64,000 nucleotides of DNA, from contig NZ_CP069355.1 in NCBI RefSeq assembly GCF_016864375.1, positions 1-64,000 of the forward strand, given 5' to 3'. Positions 8,938-16,798 of this stretch are shown one piece after another. Position 1 is the first letter of the stretch; every line of letters begins with the position of its first letter. The notes beneath the pieces are model-generated. The model saw only the letters and a program-made list of their open reading frames with translations, ran no database searches and was not told the DNA's origin. This DNA comes from Microvirga sp. VF16. GTDB taxonomy: Bacteria; Pseudomonadota; Alphaproteobacteria; Rhizobiales; Beijerinckiaceae. The position numbers and the translations under genes are program-made.

Positions 8938-9530
8938 CGCTGATTGCCGACAGTCTTGAACAAAAGGGCGTTGGGGTGAGGCAGGTCAGACGCGGCCCAT
9001 AGACCGCGCTTGGCCTGCTTGGCCGTCAACTCTGCCACGAGATAGGGCATATAAACCGGTTTGGCGTCGTTTGAGAATGAGGCGAACGCAAAGCCTTGTG
9101 AAACAAGGATCGTTCCAAGGTCGAGGGGCTGCCCTCCAACCTGAGCCGTGCAAACGACAATGATGGTCGCCAGCGTCCCGGCGATCTGCGCGACCGGGAC
9201 ACACGCGGGGGAGGCGTCACGGATCACGGCGGCAAGGTAGCTCAACGACGCCTCGCCGCAATCGACCCTTGCCCCGGCCTGATTTGTGAATGTCGTCCCG
9301 CGAATGCAGGCTTGGACCCCGTAGAGCCGCATCCTCTGGCCGTTCTGCTGCCAGGTGTCGCCGGTCTCGAAGGTCACGCCTTGCTTGGGGATGCCAAAGG
9401 CGGGTTGCGCCTGGGCCGGGGCCTGCGCGGCGGCCGGAGGAGGGGAGGCGAGGGCCAAAGCGCCTATCAGGGTCGCGGCACCGCAACGGGCACGGCGCGC
9501 GGCATCAACGAGGGCTGCAATCCTATTCAT
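8934..9530 (-). CDS. Secreted thermonuclease-like (SNase fold) protein
   Basis: A 198-residue protein with an N-terminal signal sequence (LIGALALASPPPAAAQA). Residues about 55-190 follow the staphylococcal-nuclease pattern: GDTWQQNGQRMRLYGVQAC, a central segment, DLGTILVSQGFAFA, then Y-(x)n-ELTAKQAKRGLWA. The canonical Arg/Glu catalytic positions are not clear, so activity is uncertain. Homologous proteins occur in plasmid transfer regions and as host-secreted nucleases. It overlaps the VirB7-like gene by 8 bp and the downstream gene by 4 bp, indicating tight operon structure. Confidence 0.65.
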   Translation of the reverse strand: MNRIAALVDAARRARCGAATLIGALALASPPPAAAQAPAQAQPAFGIPKQGVTFETGDTWQQNGQRMRLYGVQACIRGTTFTNQAGARVDCGEASLSYLAAVIRDASPACVPVAQIAGTLATIIVVCTAQVGGQPLDLGTILVSQGFAFASFSNDAKPVYMPYLVAELTAKQAKRGLWAASDLPHPNALLFKTVGNQR

Positions 9531-9705
9531 TGAGAAGCCTCAACGGGCCGCAACCGTCATCCATGGCGAAGGCGCTCGCGCTGAAATACGAGCCGGAGAG
9601 AGAACACGGAGCCTTGAGTTCCTTGTGTCCGGCACAGGCCGAGAGGCCGAGGACGGACACACCGAGCGCGGTAGCAGCTACCAAGCGGGTCAAAAATCTT
9701 GTCAT
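9523..9705 (-). CDS. virB7: VirB7-like T4SS lipoprotein
   Basis: About 60 residues from the ATG at 9705: a lipoprotein signal (LVAATALGVSVLGLSAC) with the lipobox LSAC, then a short mature part containing KAPCSLSG and ending GCGPLRLLN. VirB7 is the outer-membrane lipoprotein that joins VirB9 and VirB10 in the T4SS core, and this gene fills the virB7 slot missing between virB6 and virB8 in the main operon. Start chosen so that the lipobox falls near residue 22. It lies only 1 bp after the VirB5 paralogue stop. Confidence 0.65.
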   Translation of the reverse strand: MTRFLTRLVAATALGVSVLGLSACAGHKELKAPCSLSGSYFSASAFAMDDGCGPLRLLNE

Positions 9706-9706
9706 G

Positions 9707-10438
9707 TTAAGGGGCAACCAACCGGGCTTTCGTGCGGTCATAGTTGAGTACTTTTGCTGCATGAGCTTGCCCGGCAAGTTCCTGCATCTGCTGTGCATTC
9801 AAGGCGGCATTGGCGGCATTCATGACACCAATCAACTCGTTGACCGTCAGGCCGGTTTGCACCTGCAACTGGCTGTTCTGGTCGATGGACCCCTTGATGT
9901 CCTGCGCCGTTCCGATCTGGCCGCCTGCCGCCTGGAATGCGCTGGTGCGGGACGACGCCGCGGACTGCGTTCCGGCCACCACGCCCTGCAAGGCCGTCGC
10001 GGTATTCACGGCGCCCTGATAGGCTTTGTCGGTGCCTGACACGTTAGATCCGCTGAGACCGGTCAACGTATTCACGAGTTTGAGACCGTTGATGATGCCG
10101 GCTGCGACCTGCCCGAACTCTCCGAGGTTGCCCCACGCTATCTGGCCGCCGCCCAGGATCGAGGAGAGGGAAGGCGCACCCGACATATTGAAACCTGTTC
10201 CAAGGGCGGCGCTGGCAATCGAGCCGGTCTGCCGGTTGCCGGTGACCGCCTTCAACGTCTCCTGCACGGTCCGCATGATCTGTTGATTGGACTGCATGAT
10301 CGCCGCCGTGTTCGAGGCGGTTTGCGTCGCCTGCGACAGCGTCGCGGAGTCGATTACCGGCACCTGCGCACTGGCAGCCGACGTCAAGAACAAGAGGCCA
10401 TAGGAGACGGTCAGGGCGACGGCAAAACGGCGTGTCAT
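9707..10438 (-). CDS. VirB5-family T4SS protein, second paralogue
   Basis: A 243-residue secreted protein with a signal peptide (SYGLLFLTSAASA). It has the long helical layout of VirB5 minor pilins: IDSATLSQATQTASNTAAIM, repeated Gln-rich helices, and the segment GQIGTAQDIKGSIDQNSQLQ followed by NAQQMQELAGQAHAAKVL. It ends in YDRTKARLV, the same end as the plus-strand VirB5 at 15525, marking the two as related. VirB5 sits at the pilus tip and helps adhesion and target recognition. It overlaps the upstream gene by 4 bp. Confidence 0.72.
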   Translation of the reverse strand: MTRRFAVALTVSYGLLFLTSAASAQVPVIDSATLSQATQTASNTAAIMQSNQQIMRTVQETLKAVTGNRQTGSIASAALGTGFNMSGAPSLSSILGGGQIAWGNLGEFGQVAAGIINGLKLVNTLTGLSGSNVSGTDKAYQGAVNTATALQGVVAGTQSAASSRTSAFQAAGGQIGTAQDIKGSIDQNSQLQVQTGLTVNELIGVMNAANAALNAQQMQELAGQAHAAKVLNYDRTKARLVAP

Positions 10439-10878
10439 TTCGGCACATCGACAGGGTTGGTTTCAATGCCCGCGTAGGTTTCTGTGAAAATCTTCGAGTA
10501 ATCGGCGGACAGGACAGCCGTTCCACCATCAGCCAGAACGCCGCCTGCCACCTTTGCGGTCGTACCGTTCGATTTCTTGAGAATGAGCTGGAACGGGCAG
10601 TCACTTTGCATACTGCAACCGCCGAGGACCTGAGACAGGATCCACTCGCCTGCGGGGGTTGAGATGCGGGCGGTTGCGATGTCGGGATGCTGCGCGGGGC
10701 GGCCCACCGGCACGAGATCATCCGCTGACCAGATCCCGTCAGGATCTTGCGCCGCGTTCTTATAGGTCAGCGTCGGTTTGAGCGTATAGCCGGGGGGAAG
10801 CTTCTGCTGCTGAGCGAGAGCCGGAGAGACCCAAGCGACGGCGAGGGCCGCCATCATGGAGATTTGTGTCAGACGCAT
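10435..10878 (-). CDS. Secreted hypothetical protein of the T4SS cluster
   Basis: About 147 residues from the ATG at 10878, with a clear signal peptide (MMAALAVAWVSPALAQQ). The mature part contains WILSQVLGGCSMQSDCPFQLILKK, with two cysteines that could form a disulphide, and a beta-rich C-terminus. I do not recognise the family, but its place between a membrane protein and the VirB5 paralogue suggests a periplasmic accessory role in the transfer apparatus. Confidence 0.6.
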   Translation of the reverse strand: MRLTQISMMAALAVAWVSPALAQQQKLPPGYTLKPTLTYKNAAQDPDGIWSADDLVPVGRPAQHPDIATARISTPAGEWILSQVLGGCSMQSDCPFQLILKKSNGTTAKVAGGVLADGGTAVLSADYSKIFTETYAGIETNPVDVPK

Positions 10879-10879
10879 C

Positions 10880-11230
10880 TTAGTATCCCTGCCTGATGGA
10901 TCGGATGAACCGCCAAAGGCGGCGAAAAAGCCAGAACACGCCCCCGGTGAGGACAACGACGGTGAGACCGGCCATAACGATGGTGTAGGTCGAGCTATCC
11001 CCCTGCCATTTCACAACCCCACGCGGATTGCCCAACTGCATGAGAAAATCGACAATGTAGGCAATCGTATAAAAGACCGGCGCAACGTAGGACCAGAAGA
11101 ACATCGCCAGGAAGCAGCCAATCCAGATCAACCCGAACGCCGTCCCGCCCGACGCCTGTGGGTAGCGGGGCGCGTCATCGTTATAAGGCGAGTTCGGATC
11201 GTAGATCGAGTGGGGATCATGATGGGCCAT
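10880..11230 (-). CDS. Small inner-membrane protein of the T4SS cluster
   Basis: A 116-residue protein with a His/Asp/Pro-rich N-terminal tail and two or three membrane segments (FGLIWIGCFLAMFFWSYVAP, FYTIAYIVDFL, TIVMAGLTVVVLTGGVFWLF), ending in a basic cytoplasmic tail. No family is recognised. It is separated by one base from the following secreted protein and by about 40 bp from the TrbM-like gene. Confidence 0.6.
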   Translation of the reverse strand: MAHHDPHSIYDPNSPYNDDAPRYPQASGGTAFGLIWIGCFLAMFFWSYVAPVFYTIAYIVDFLMQLGNPRGVVKWQGDSSTYTIVMAGLTVVVLTGGVFWLFRRLWRFIRSIRQGY

Positions 11231-11269
11231 GATCGGATCTCCTCATGATGGTGGTCGCGCCCAACCCTC

Positions 11270-11770
11270 CTAGTTAGCGCCGCTCAGGCTGAACCAGAAC
11301 CGTTTCGTCTGCCCTCCATACGCCAGATCGACATAATAGGGCTTCTCTCTGCCTATCCGTCGCTCCAGTGCATTCGGATCAATGCAGGCGTGACCGGCCT
11401 CGCAATTCAGTTCCTTAAAGCGGCGATCGGTCTCGGCAACAAGGGCCGTGCACTGCCCGCCCTGCTCGTCGGCAAGGTAGTGGCCCTGATCATTCTGCCG
11501 AACGCTGACCTTGCCAGGGGCGCAGGGCTCGTAAGGTTCATAGCCCGGCGCGCTGGCGTTGCCCTCCGAACAAACCGGCCATGGCTTTCCCAAGGCAAGC
11601 TGCTTGAACAACTGCGTCATCACCGGGAGGCAATAGGGGATGCCGCTCCATGACGGAGTAGAGGCCGCCGCGCACAGCAAAACCTTGCACCCAAACGACG
11701 CATCCTGCGCCGCTACGGGCGAGGCTGCGAGCACGAAAAGCGCCACCATCATTTGTGCTGAACTTCGCAT
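11270..11770 (-). CDS. trbM: TrbM/KikA-family conjugal transfer protein
   Basis: About 166 residues from the ATG at 11770. A signal peptide (MVALFVLAASPVAAQ) precedes the TrbM-type signature FGCKVLLCAAASTPSWSGIPYC, then KQLALGKPWPVC. TrbM/KikA proteins are periplasmic accessories of IncP- and IncN-like transfer systems. Many conserved cysteines suggest disulphides. It is the first gene of the minus-strand T4SS operon and diverges from virB1, so the 71-bp gap between them must hold promoters for both arms. Confidence 0.7.
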   Translation of the reverse strand: MRSSAQMMVALFVLAASPVAAQDASFGCKVLLCAAASTPSWSGIPYCLPVMTQLFKQLALGKPWPVCSEGNASAPGYEPYEPCAPGKVSVRQNDQGHYLADEQGGQCTALVAETDRRFKELNCEAGHACIDPNALERRIGREKPYYVDLAYGGQTKRFWFSLSGAN

Positions 11771-11841
11771 GATTGCTCTCACATTCTGCTTGCCCGCTTG
11801 GGAATACCGCATTATTTAATGACAAGCAAGGAGGTACACAC
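11771..11841. promoter_or_regulatory. Divergent promoter region of the two T4SS operons
   Basis: This 71-bp AT-richer gap separates the TrbM-like gene (minus) from virB1 (plus). It contains TATTTAAT at 11813-11820 as a possible -10 for the plus strand and a strong ribosome-binding site, AAGGAGGT at 11828-11835, for virB1. No -35 element is convincing. Exact start sites are inference. Confidence 0.5.
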
Positions 11842-12456
11842 ATGCGCTCGGCTCTCGTAGCCACTCTTCTAATAGCTGCCGGATCGGCTCACGCGACCAC
11901 AACGGGAACGCCTGACGTGGCTCAACTTTGCGATCCGGTTGAGGCTGGCCTTGTGCGCAAGCTGGTCGAGGAAGAGGCCACAAAGCAGGGCGTTGATGTG
12001 AAACTCGCTCTCGCGATTGTCGATCAGGAATCCGCCAACGGGGCGCGGGTCAATTCGGACAAGAACGCGCGTGGCCCGATGCAACTGATCCCCGGCACGG
12101 CTGCGATGTATAAGGTCAAGGACATCTGCGACCCGGCCGAGAACATTCGCGGCGGCGTGGCCTTCCTCAAGGATCTCGCGGCCGAGTTCGGCGGCAATGT
12201 CTTCCTGATCCTGTCGGCCTACAACGCCGGTCCTGGGCGCGTGTACGACGCCAAAGGCATCCCTGCGATTTCCGAGACTGTGCGCTACGTCGCGACGGTC
12301 GCCAACTCTTACTACGGTTTCGACAACTCCTTGAAGGGCGGTAGCCGCTCAGGGGCCGGTCGGAAAAAAGCGACGGCTGCACAAGAGCCTGACGCATCAC
12401 GCACTGACGCCTCCGGTCAAAAGTGGATCGGCGGCTCGGTTCTTTATGTTGACTGA
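11842..12456 (+). CDS. virB1: VirB1-like lytic transglycosylase
   Basis: About 204 residues from the ATG at 11842, which has a perfect AAGGAGGT 6 nt upstream. Signal peptide (ALVATLLIAAGSAHA), then an SLT domain: the catalytic Glu lies in LALAIVDQESANG (about residue 65), followed by GPMQLIPGTA, NIRGGVAFL and LSAYNAGPGRV, the usual order of this fold. The C-terminal tail is basic and low-complexity. VirB1 opens the peptidoglycan layer locally for assembly of the transfer channel. It is the first gene of the plus-strand virB operon, 13 bp before virB2. Confidence 0.9.
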   Translation: MRSALVATLLIAAGSAHATTTGTPDVAQLCDPVEAGLVRKLVEEEATKQGVDVKLALAIVDQESANGARVNSDKNARGPMQLIPGTAAMYKVKDICDPAENIRGGVAFLKDLAAEFGGNVFLILSAYNAGPGRVYDAKGIPAISETVRYVATVANSYYGFDNSLKGGSRSGAGRKKATAAQEPDASRTDASGQKWIGGSVLYVD

Positions 12457-12469
12457 GGACTGAACCCTA

Positions 12470-12811
12470 ATGAACAAGACTCTTAAGTTTGTGCCGAGCC
12501 TGACGACGCTCGGGCTCGTCGGGGCGGTCGCCCTGATCCTGACCGCCGCAAGCATTGACCCGGCCCTTGCGCAAACAGGCGGTGGCGGCGGTGCCGCTTT
12601 CCAGCCCATCAATACCGCATTCGGCCAGATCCTCGATTTCGCGACCGGCCCCTTTGCGACCACAGCTGCGACCATTGCCGTCGCCTTCTTCGGGTATCTT
12701 GCCCTGACAGGAACGATCCGGTGGGGCGTGTGCCTCTCAATCGTGGCCGGCATTGCGTCCATCTTCGGCAGCGCGCAGATCGTCCAGACCCTTTCGGGAG
12801 TCGGGGGCTAG
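12470..12811 (+). CDS. virB2: VirB2 major pilin
   Basis: A 113-residue pilin precursor. A long signal (TLGLVGAVALILTAASIDPALAQ) is followed by a Gly-rich stretch and two hydrophobic helices (TTAATIAVAFFGYLALTG and CLSIVAGIASIFGSAQIVQTL), the standard VirB2 layout. Mature subunits polymerise into the conjugative pilus. The stop shares one base with the GTG start of virB3, showing coupling. Confidence 0.88.
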   Translation: MNKTLKFVPSLTTLGLVGAVALILTAASIDPALAQTGGGGGAAFQPINTAFGQILDFATGPFATTAATIAVAFFGYLALTGTIRWGVCLSIVAGIASIFGSAQIVQTLSGVGG

Positions 12812-13101
12812 TGTCCGACGAAGCTCCGCACATCGACCCTCTGGTGGGCGGCCTGACAAGGCCGCCCATGATGCTTGGCATTCCTTACGTCGTCTTCGTG
12901 CTGGAAGCCTGCCTCGTCGTCCTGATCTTCATCAACACCAAGAACCTTCTCATGTTCTTGCTGGTGATCCCGGTCCACGGAATTGCCTACATCCTGACGG
13001 TTCGGGACGCGCGGTTCGTCGACATCATTCTCGTCCGCTTCGGGTGCTGTCCGTACACCCGCAACCGCTCCTTTTGGGGCGGCGACTCCTATACGCCTTA
13101 G
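12811..13101 (+). CDS. virB3: VirB3 inner-membrane T4SS protein
   Basis: A 96-residue protein beginning at the GTG at 12811, which overlaps the virB2 stop by one base. DPLVGGLTRPPMMLGIPYVV is the typical VirB3 opening, followed by two hydrophobic segments (FVLEACLVVLIFI, LLMFLLVIPVHGIAYIL) and a cytoplasmic DARFVDIILVR end. VirB3 works with the VirB4 ATPase in pilus biogenesis; virB4 follows with no gap. Confidence 0.85.
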   Translation: MSDEAPHIDPLVGGLTRPPMMLGIPYVVFVLEACLVVLIFINTKNLLMFLLVIPVHGIAYILTVRDARFVDIILVRFGCCPYTRNRSFWGGDSYTP

Positions 13102-15528
13102 ATGAGACCCGGCATGAGCCAAGTGAATAAGGCCGTTCGTCCTCTCCTGTCCTTCGGGGCGGTTGCCGCCCGCGAGAAGACAATCGCGGAGATGCTGCCG
13201 TACCTGCGGCATGTGGATGAACAGACCATCCGCACCAAGGACGGCATGCTGATGTCCTTTGTGAAGTTCGATGGCTTCTGCTTCCAGACGGCGGACCAGG
13301 CCGACATCAACCTCAAACTGGAGGGCCGCAACACCTTTGTTCGCGCCCTCAATGACAGCCGCTTTGCGGTCTATTCCCACATCATCCGGCGCGAGATCCA
13401 GCCGACGATTGACGGCAGATTCTCCAATCCCTTCTGCGACCTGCTGAATGAACGGTACGCCGCGAGCATCCGCGATCAGCGCATGTTTGTGAATGACCTT
13501 TACCTGACGGTGATCCGCAAGGGGTTTCAAGGCAAGGTTGGCATGGCCGATAAGGTCATGAAGGGCTTCCGCAAGGCGGCCGGTGTCTCGGCCGCCGAAC
13601 TGGACAAGGAAGCCCGGAAGGAACTGGCCGAGGCTGTCAACAACCTGAAACAGCAATCCGCGCCCTATGGCGCTCGGGTGCTGTCGCTGGTGGCGCGCAA
13701 CGGCTCTGTCTATTCGGAACCGTGCGAGTTTCTGGCGCAGATCCTCAACGGCGGCGTCGAAATCCCGATGCTGCTGCCGCGTATGGGCCTCGATACCTAC
13801 CTCCCCACGCGCCGGATCACCTTCGGCAAGCGCGCCCTGGAGATCCGCGGTCCTGTCACCGGCGAGAACCGCTATGGCGGCATGGTCTCGATCCGTGAGT
13901 ATCCGTCCTATACCGGACCGGGGATGCTGGACGGGCTCCTCAAGATTAAGGGGGAGTTCATTGTCTCGCAGTCCTTCGCCATTCAGGATCGCGCGCCGGT
14001 CCTGGCACAGATCGGCAAGGTGCAGCGTCAGATCGCGGCCTCGGACGAAGGCGGAACCGAAGTCGAGGGGATTATCTCCGTGGCGCGGGATGAGCTGGTC
14101 TCGGGCCGCGCCGTCTTCGGAGAGCATCACCTGACGGTGATGTGCCTCGGCAACACGCTGGCCGAGATGGAGCGGTGTGTTCAGGATACCACCAACGAAC
14201 TGCAAAAGCTCGGCATGACGGTGGTGCGCGAGGATATGAACGCTGAGCCGTGCTTTTGGGCGCAGATGCCGGGGAACTTCCCCTATATCGCTCGCCGCGC
14301 CCTGATCACCTCGCGCAACTTCACGGCCTTTACCTCGCTCCACAACTTCGCCCTGGGCCGCCGCGACGGCAACCGTTGGGGTCCGGCCATTGCCCTGCTG
14401 CAAACGACAAGCAGCACGCCCTATTACTTCAACTTCCATCGGCGTCAGGTCGGCAACTTTACCGTTGTGGGTCCAACCGGCTCCGGTAAGACCGTGGCGC
14501 TCTCCTTCCTCATGGCGCAAGCCATGCGGGTGCAGCCGCAACCCCGTTGCGCCTACTTTGACAAGGATCGGGGCGCGGAGGTGTTCATTCGCGCCATGGG
14601 CGGCAGCTATGAGGTTCTGGAGCCCGGCATCCCGACCGGCTTCAATCCGCTCCAGCAGGAGGACACTCCCTCGAACCGGGAGTTTGTGAAGAACCTCCTG
14701 CGCTTCATGGTCCGGCCTGCCGACAACCGCGATCTCTCGGCCGAACAAGAGAAGATCATCGAGGGCGCGGTTGATCAGATCTTTGAAGTGCCGGCGGCGG
14801 ATCGGCGTCTCCAAGACGTGACTTCGGTTCTCCGGGGCCGGGAGAGGGCAGGGCACGACGACCTGGCCTCCCGCTTCGAGGTCTGGCTGAACGCTCGCGG
14901 CTGGCTGTTCAACAACCCGGTGGACTCGTGGTCGCTCGGCAACGGGATCTCCGGCTTCGATATGACCAAGATCCTCGATGACGACGATCTGAGGACGGCG
15001 GCGCTCGGTTATATCTTCCACCGCATCGAGGGGGCCATGGATGGCAACCCCATGATGCTGTTCATTGACGAAGGCTGGAAGATCCTGCGCGATCAGAAGT
15101 TCTCGGCCTTTCTCAACGATAAGCTCAAGACCATCCGTAAGCTGAACGGGATCGTCGGCTTTGGGACGCAATCGGCCAAGGACATCGTGTCGGCCGATAT
15201 CGCTCATACCCTGCTTGAGCAGACCCCGACCAACCTGTTCTTCCCGAACCCGAAGGCAGATGAAGCGAGCTATGTCGGCGGCTTCAAGCTGTCGCAGCGG
15301 GAATTCGAATGGGTGCGAACAACGGAACCCGAGCAGCGCCAGTTCCTCATCAAGCATGACTTGGACTCGGTGATCGCGCGCCTCGATCTCTCTCATATGC
15401 TCGACCTTGTGAAAGTGCTCTCCGGCAACAAAGAGACGGTTGAGGAGTGCGAGGAGCTTCGCAAGCAGTACGGCGACGATCCTGCGGCGTGGCTGCCGCA
15501 CTTCTGCGGCTGGAAGGCTTCCCAATGA
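13102..15528 (+). CDS. virB4: VirB4 T4SS ATPase
   Basis: An 808-residue ATPase of the CagE/TrbE/VirB family. The N-terminal domain (about 1-430) contains VKFDGFCFQTADQADINLKL. The ATPase domain has Walker A GPTGSGKT (about residue 457), Walker B MLFIDEGWKIL (about residue 652) and a downstream KTIRKLNGIVGFGTQSAKDI motif. VirB4 energises pilus assembly and substrate transfer at the inner membrane. The start at 13102 abuts the virB3 stop; an internal ATG at 13114 is an alternative. It overlaps virB5 by 4 bp (ATGA). Confidence 0.93.
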   Translation: MRPGMSQVNKAVRPLLSFGAVAAREKTIAEMLPYLRHVDEQTIRTKDGMLMSFVKFDGFCFQTADQADINLKLEGRNTFVRALNDSRFAVYSHIIRREIQPTIDGRFSNPFCDLLNERYAASIRDQRMFVNDLYLTVIRKGFQGKVGMADKVMKGFRKAAGVSAAELDKEARKELAEAVNNLKQQSAPYGARVLSLVARNGSVYSEPCEFLAQILNGGVEIPMLLPRMGLDTYLPTRRITFGKRALEIRGPVTGENRYGGMVSIREYPSYTGPGMLDGLLKIKGEFIVSQSFAIQDRAPVLAQIGKVQRQIAASDEGGTEVEGIISVARDELVSGRAVFGEHHLTVMCLGNTLAEMERCVQDTTNELQKLGMTVVREDMNAEPCFWAQMPGNFPYIARRALITSRNFTAFTSLHNFALGRRDGNRWGPAIALLQTTSSTPYYFNFHRRQVGNFTVVGPTGSGKTVALSFLMAQAMRVQPQPRCAYFDKDRGAEVFIRAMGGSYEVLEPGIPTGFNPLQQEDTPSNREFVKNLLRFMVRPADNRDLSAEQEKIIEGAVDQIFEVPAADRRLQDVTSVLRGRERAGHDDLASRFEVWLNARGWLFNNPVDSWSLGNGISGFDMTKILDDDDLRTAALGYIFHRIEGAMDGNPMMLFIDEGWKILRDQKFSAFLNDKLKTIRKLNGIVGFGTQSAKDIVSADIAHTLLEQTPTNLFFPNPKADEASYVGGFKLSQREFEWVRTTEPEQRQFLIKHDLDSVIARLDLSHMLDLVKVLSGNKETVEECEELRKQYGDDPAAWLPHFCGWKASQ

Positions 15529-16166
15529 ACAGGTTTGTTCTCTCGCTTCTGGGCACGCTCGTCACGACGGGCGCTCTCGCGCAAGTGCCGGTCAATGACG
15601 CCGCCCGCCTCAAGGAAGAGGACAAGACGGCGCGCTGCATGTTGCGCTCCCGCACCTACAAGGACAACACCCTCAAGCCGACCGAGGGCGTCAAAGAGAG
15701 TGTCGTCGCTCCAAAAGCCGGTGGCACATCCATGAACGCCGGGGTGTCCAACGTCATCACAGCTGGGCCAACGACCGGCATCGTGAACGGGGTCGATGTC
15801 GGGGCGCTGATCGGCGGGACGCTCGGCGTGATCAATGCCGTTCAGGGCACGAACTATGCCGCCATGGCGCAGTCGATCGGTGCCCTGGCAGCCGTGATTG
15901 AGGCCAATATGCAGGGCCTCAACCAAGGCAAAGCGCAGATCGGCAGCGTCCAGTCCTTGCAGGGCGCTTGGGACCAGAACTCGCAAGCCAGGATCGGCAC
16001 GGTGGGGATTTGGGGGCAGGCGATCCAGGCCGGGTCAATCCGGCTTCAATACGAGAACGATAAGCTCACTCGCATGCTCGATGAAGCGAGCAACCGTCAA
16101 AAGATGCTGACCTATGACCGCACGAAGGCGCGTTTGGTCGAAGAAACTCCAGCAACCGGTCAGTAA
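15525..16166 (+). CDS. virB5: VirB5 minor pilin
   Basis: A 213-residue secreted protein beginning at the ATG overlapping the virB4 stop. A signal peptide (FVLSLLGTLVTTGALAQ) precedes a helical protein with GKAQIGSVQSLQGAWDQNSQ and the terminal SNRQKMLTYDRTKARLV. Position after virB4 and length fit VirB5, the pilus-tip protein. Its end matches the minus-strand paralogue at 9707, so this plasmid carries two VirB5-type proteins. Confidence 0.78.
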   Translation: MNRFVLSLLGTLVTTGALAQVPVNDAARLKEEDKTARCMLRSRTYKDNTLKPTEGVKESVVAPKAGGTSMNAGVSNVITAGPTTGIVNGVDVGALIGGTLGVINAVQGTNYAAMAQSIGALAAVIEANMQGLNQGKAQIGSVQSLQGAWDQNSQARIGTVGIWGQAIQAGSIRLQYENDKLTRMLDEASNRQKMLTYDRTKARLVEETPATGQ

Positions 16167-16176
16167 CGAGAACTCC

Positions 16177-16785
16177 ATGAACCATTCCCGTCCCGTCCTG
16201 GCAGCCGTGGTCTGCCTCTTCGCCAATGTCGCTCTCGCGGGCGAAACTGCTGTTAGTCTCATGAATGCGGGGATGTCCGCAGACTGTGCCGACTATGCCG
16301 CCAATGTCAGTGCGAGCGAAGGCAATTTCGGCTCAACCTCGCCCGTTGTGAATGGCTACACCTGCTATGGGGCGTTTCAGTTCTGCTCGGCCAAGAACAG
16401 CCGGACAGGCGGGACGTTCAGCCAATACTATAAGGGGACTCCTGAACAGTTTCTCCGGGATCCGCAAGCACAGGTCGCGGCGTGGATGGATTATCAAAAG
16501 GATGAATGGGCGAAAGCTCAAAGGAACGGATTGACCTCGGCTGTGGGGCAGAGGGTTTGCTACAAGGATGAGTGTGCAACGCTGACCCAATCCTCGATCC
16601 TGAAAGCCTGCCAGTTTGGATGCGGGAAGGATAGCAAGCTTGCGAACTTCGTGGCGGCTGGCTTCGACTGCAATGCGGTCGGAACCAAGGACGGTGCAGG
16701 AACAAGCGTCTGCAAGTACCTCGTCTCAGGCTCCGGCTTCAACGTCGCCTGCGTCACCAACAGCAACGATGGCTATGATTGTTAA
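16177..16785 (+). CDS. Secreted Cys-rich, lysozyme-like protein inside the virB operon
   Basis: About 202 residues from the ATG at 16177, with a signal peptide (AAVVCLFANVALA). The mature protein holds SASEGNFGSTSPVVNGYTCY followed by GAFQFC, a pattern like the catalytic Glu and following Gly-x-x-Gln-Phe strand of lysozyme-type muramidases. At least ten cysteines follow (CYKDEC, CQFGC). It sits where eex or virB7-type genes often lie, between virB5 and virB6. A second peptidoglycan hydrolase or an exclusion protein are both possible. Confidence 0.6.
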   Translation: MNHSRPVLAAVVCLFANVALAGETAVSLMNAGMSADCADYAANVSASEGNFGSTSPVVNGYTCYGAFQFCSAKNSRTGGTFSQYYKGTPEQFLRDPQAQVAAWMDYQKDEWAKAQRNGLTSAVGQRVCYKDECATLTQSSILKACQFGCGKDSKLANFVAAGFDCNAVGTKDGAGTSVCKYLVSGSGFNVACVTNSNDGYDC

Positions 16786-16798
16786 TCGAGGATGATCT

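Noticed and set aside
12808..15525. A 905-codon minus-strand open frame opposite virB3-virB4
   Set aside because: It mirrors the VirB4 coding frame in high-GC DNA, has no family features, and the plus strand has clear Walker motifs.
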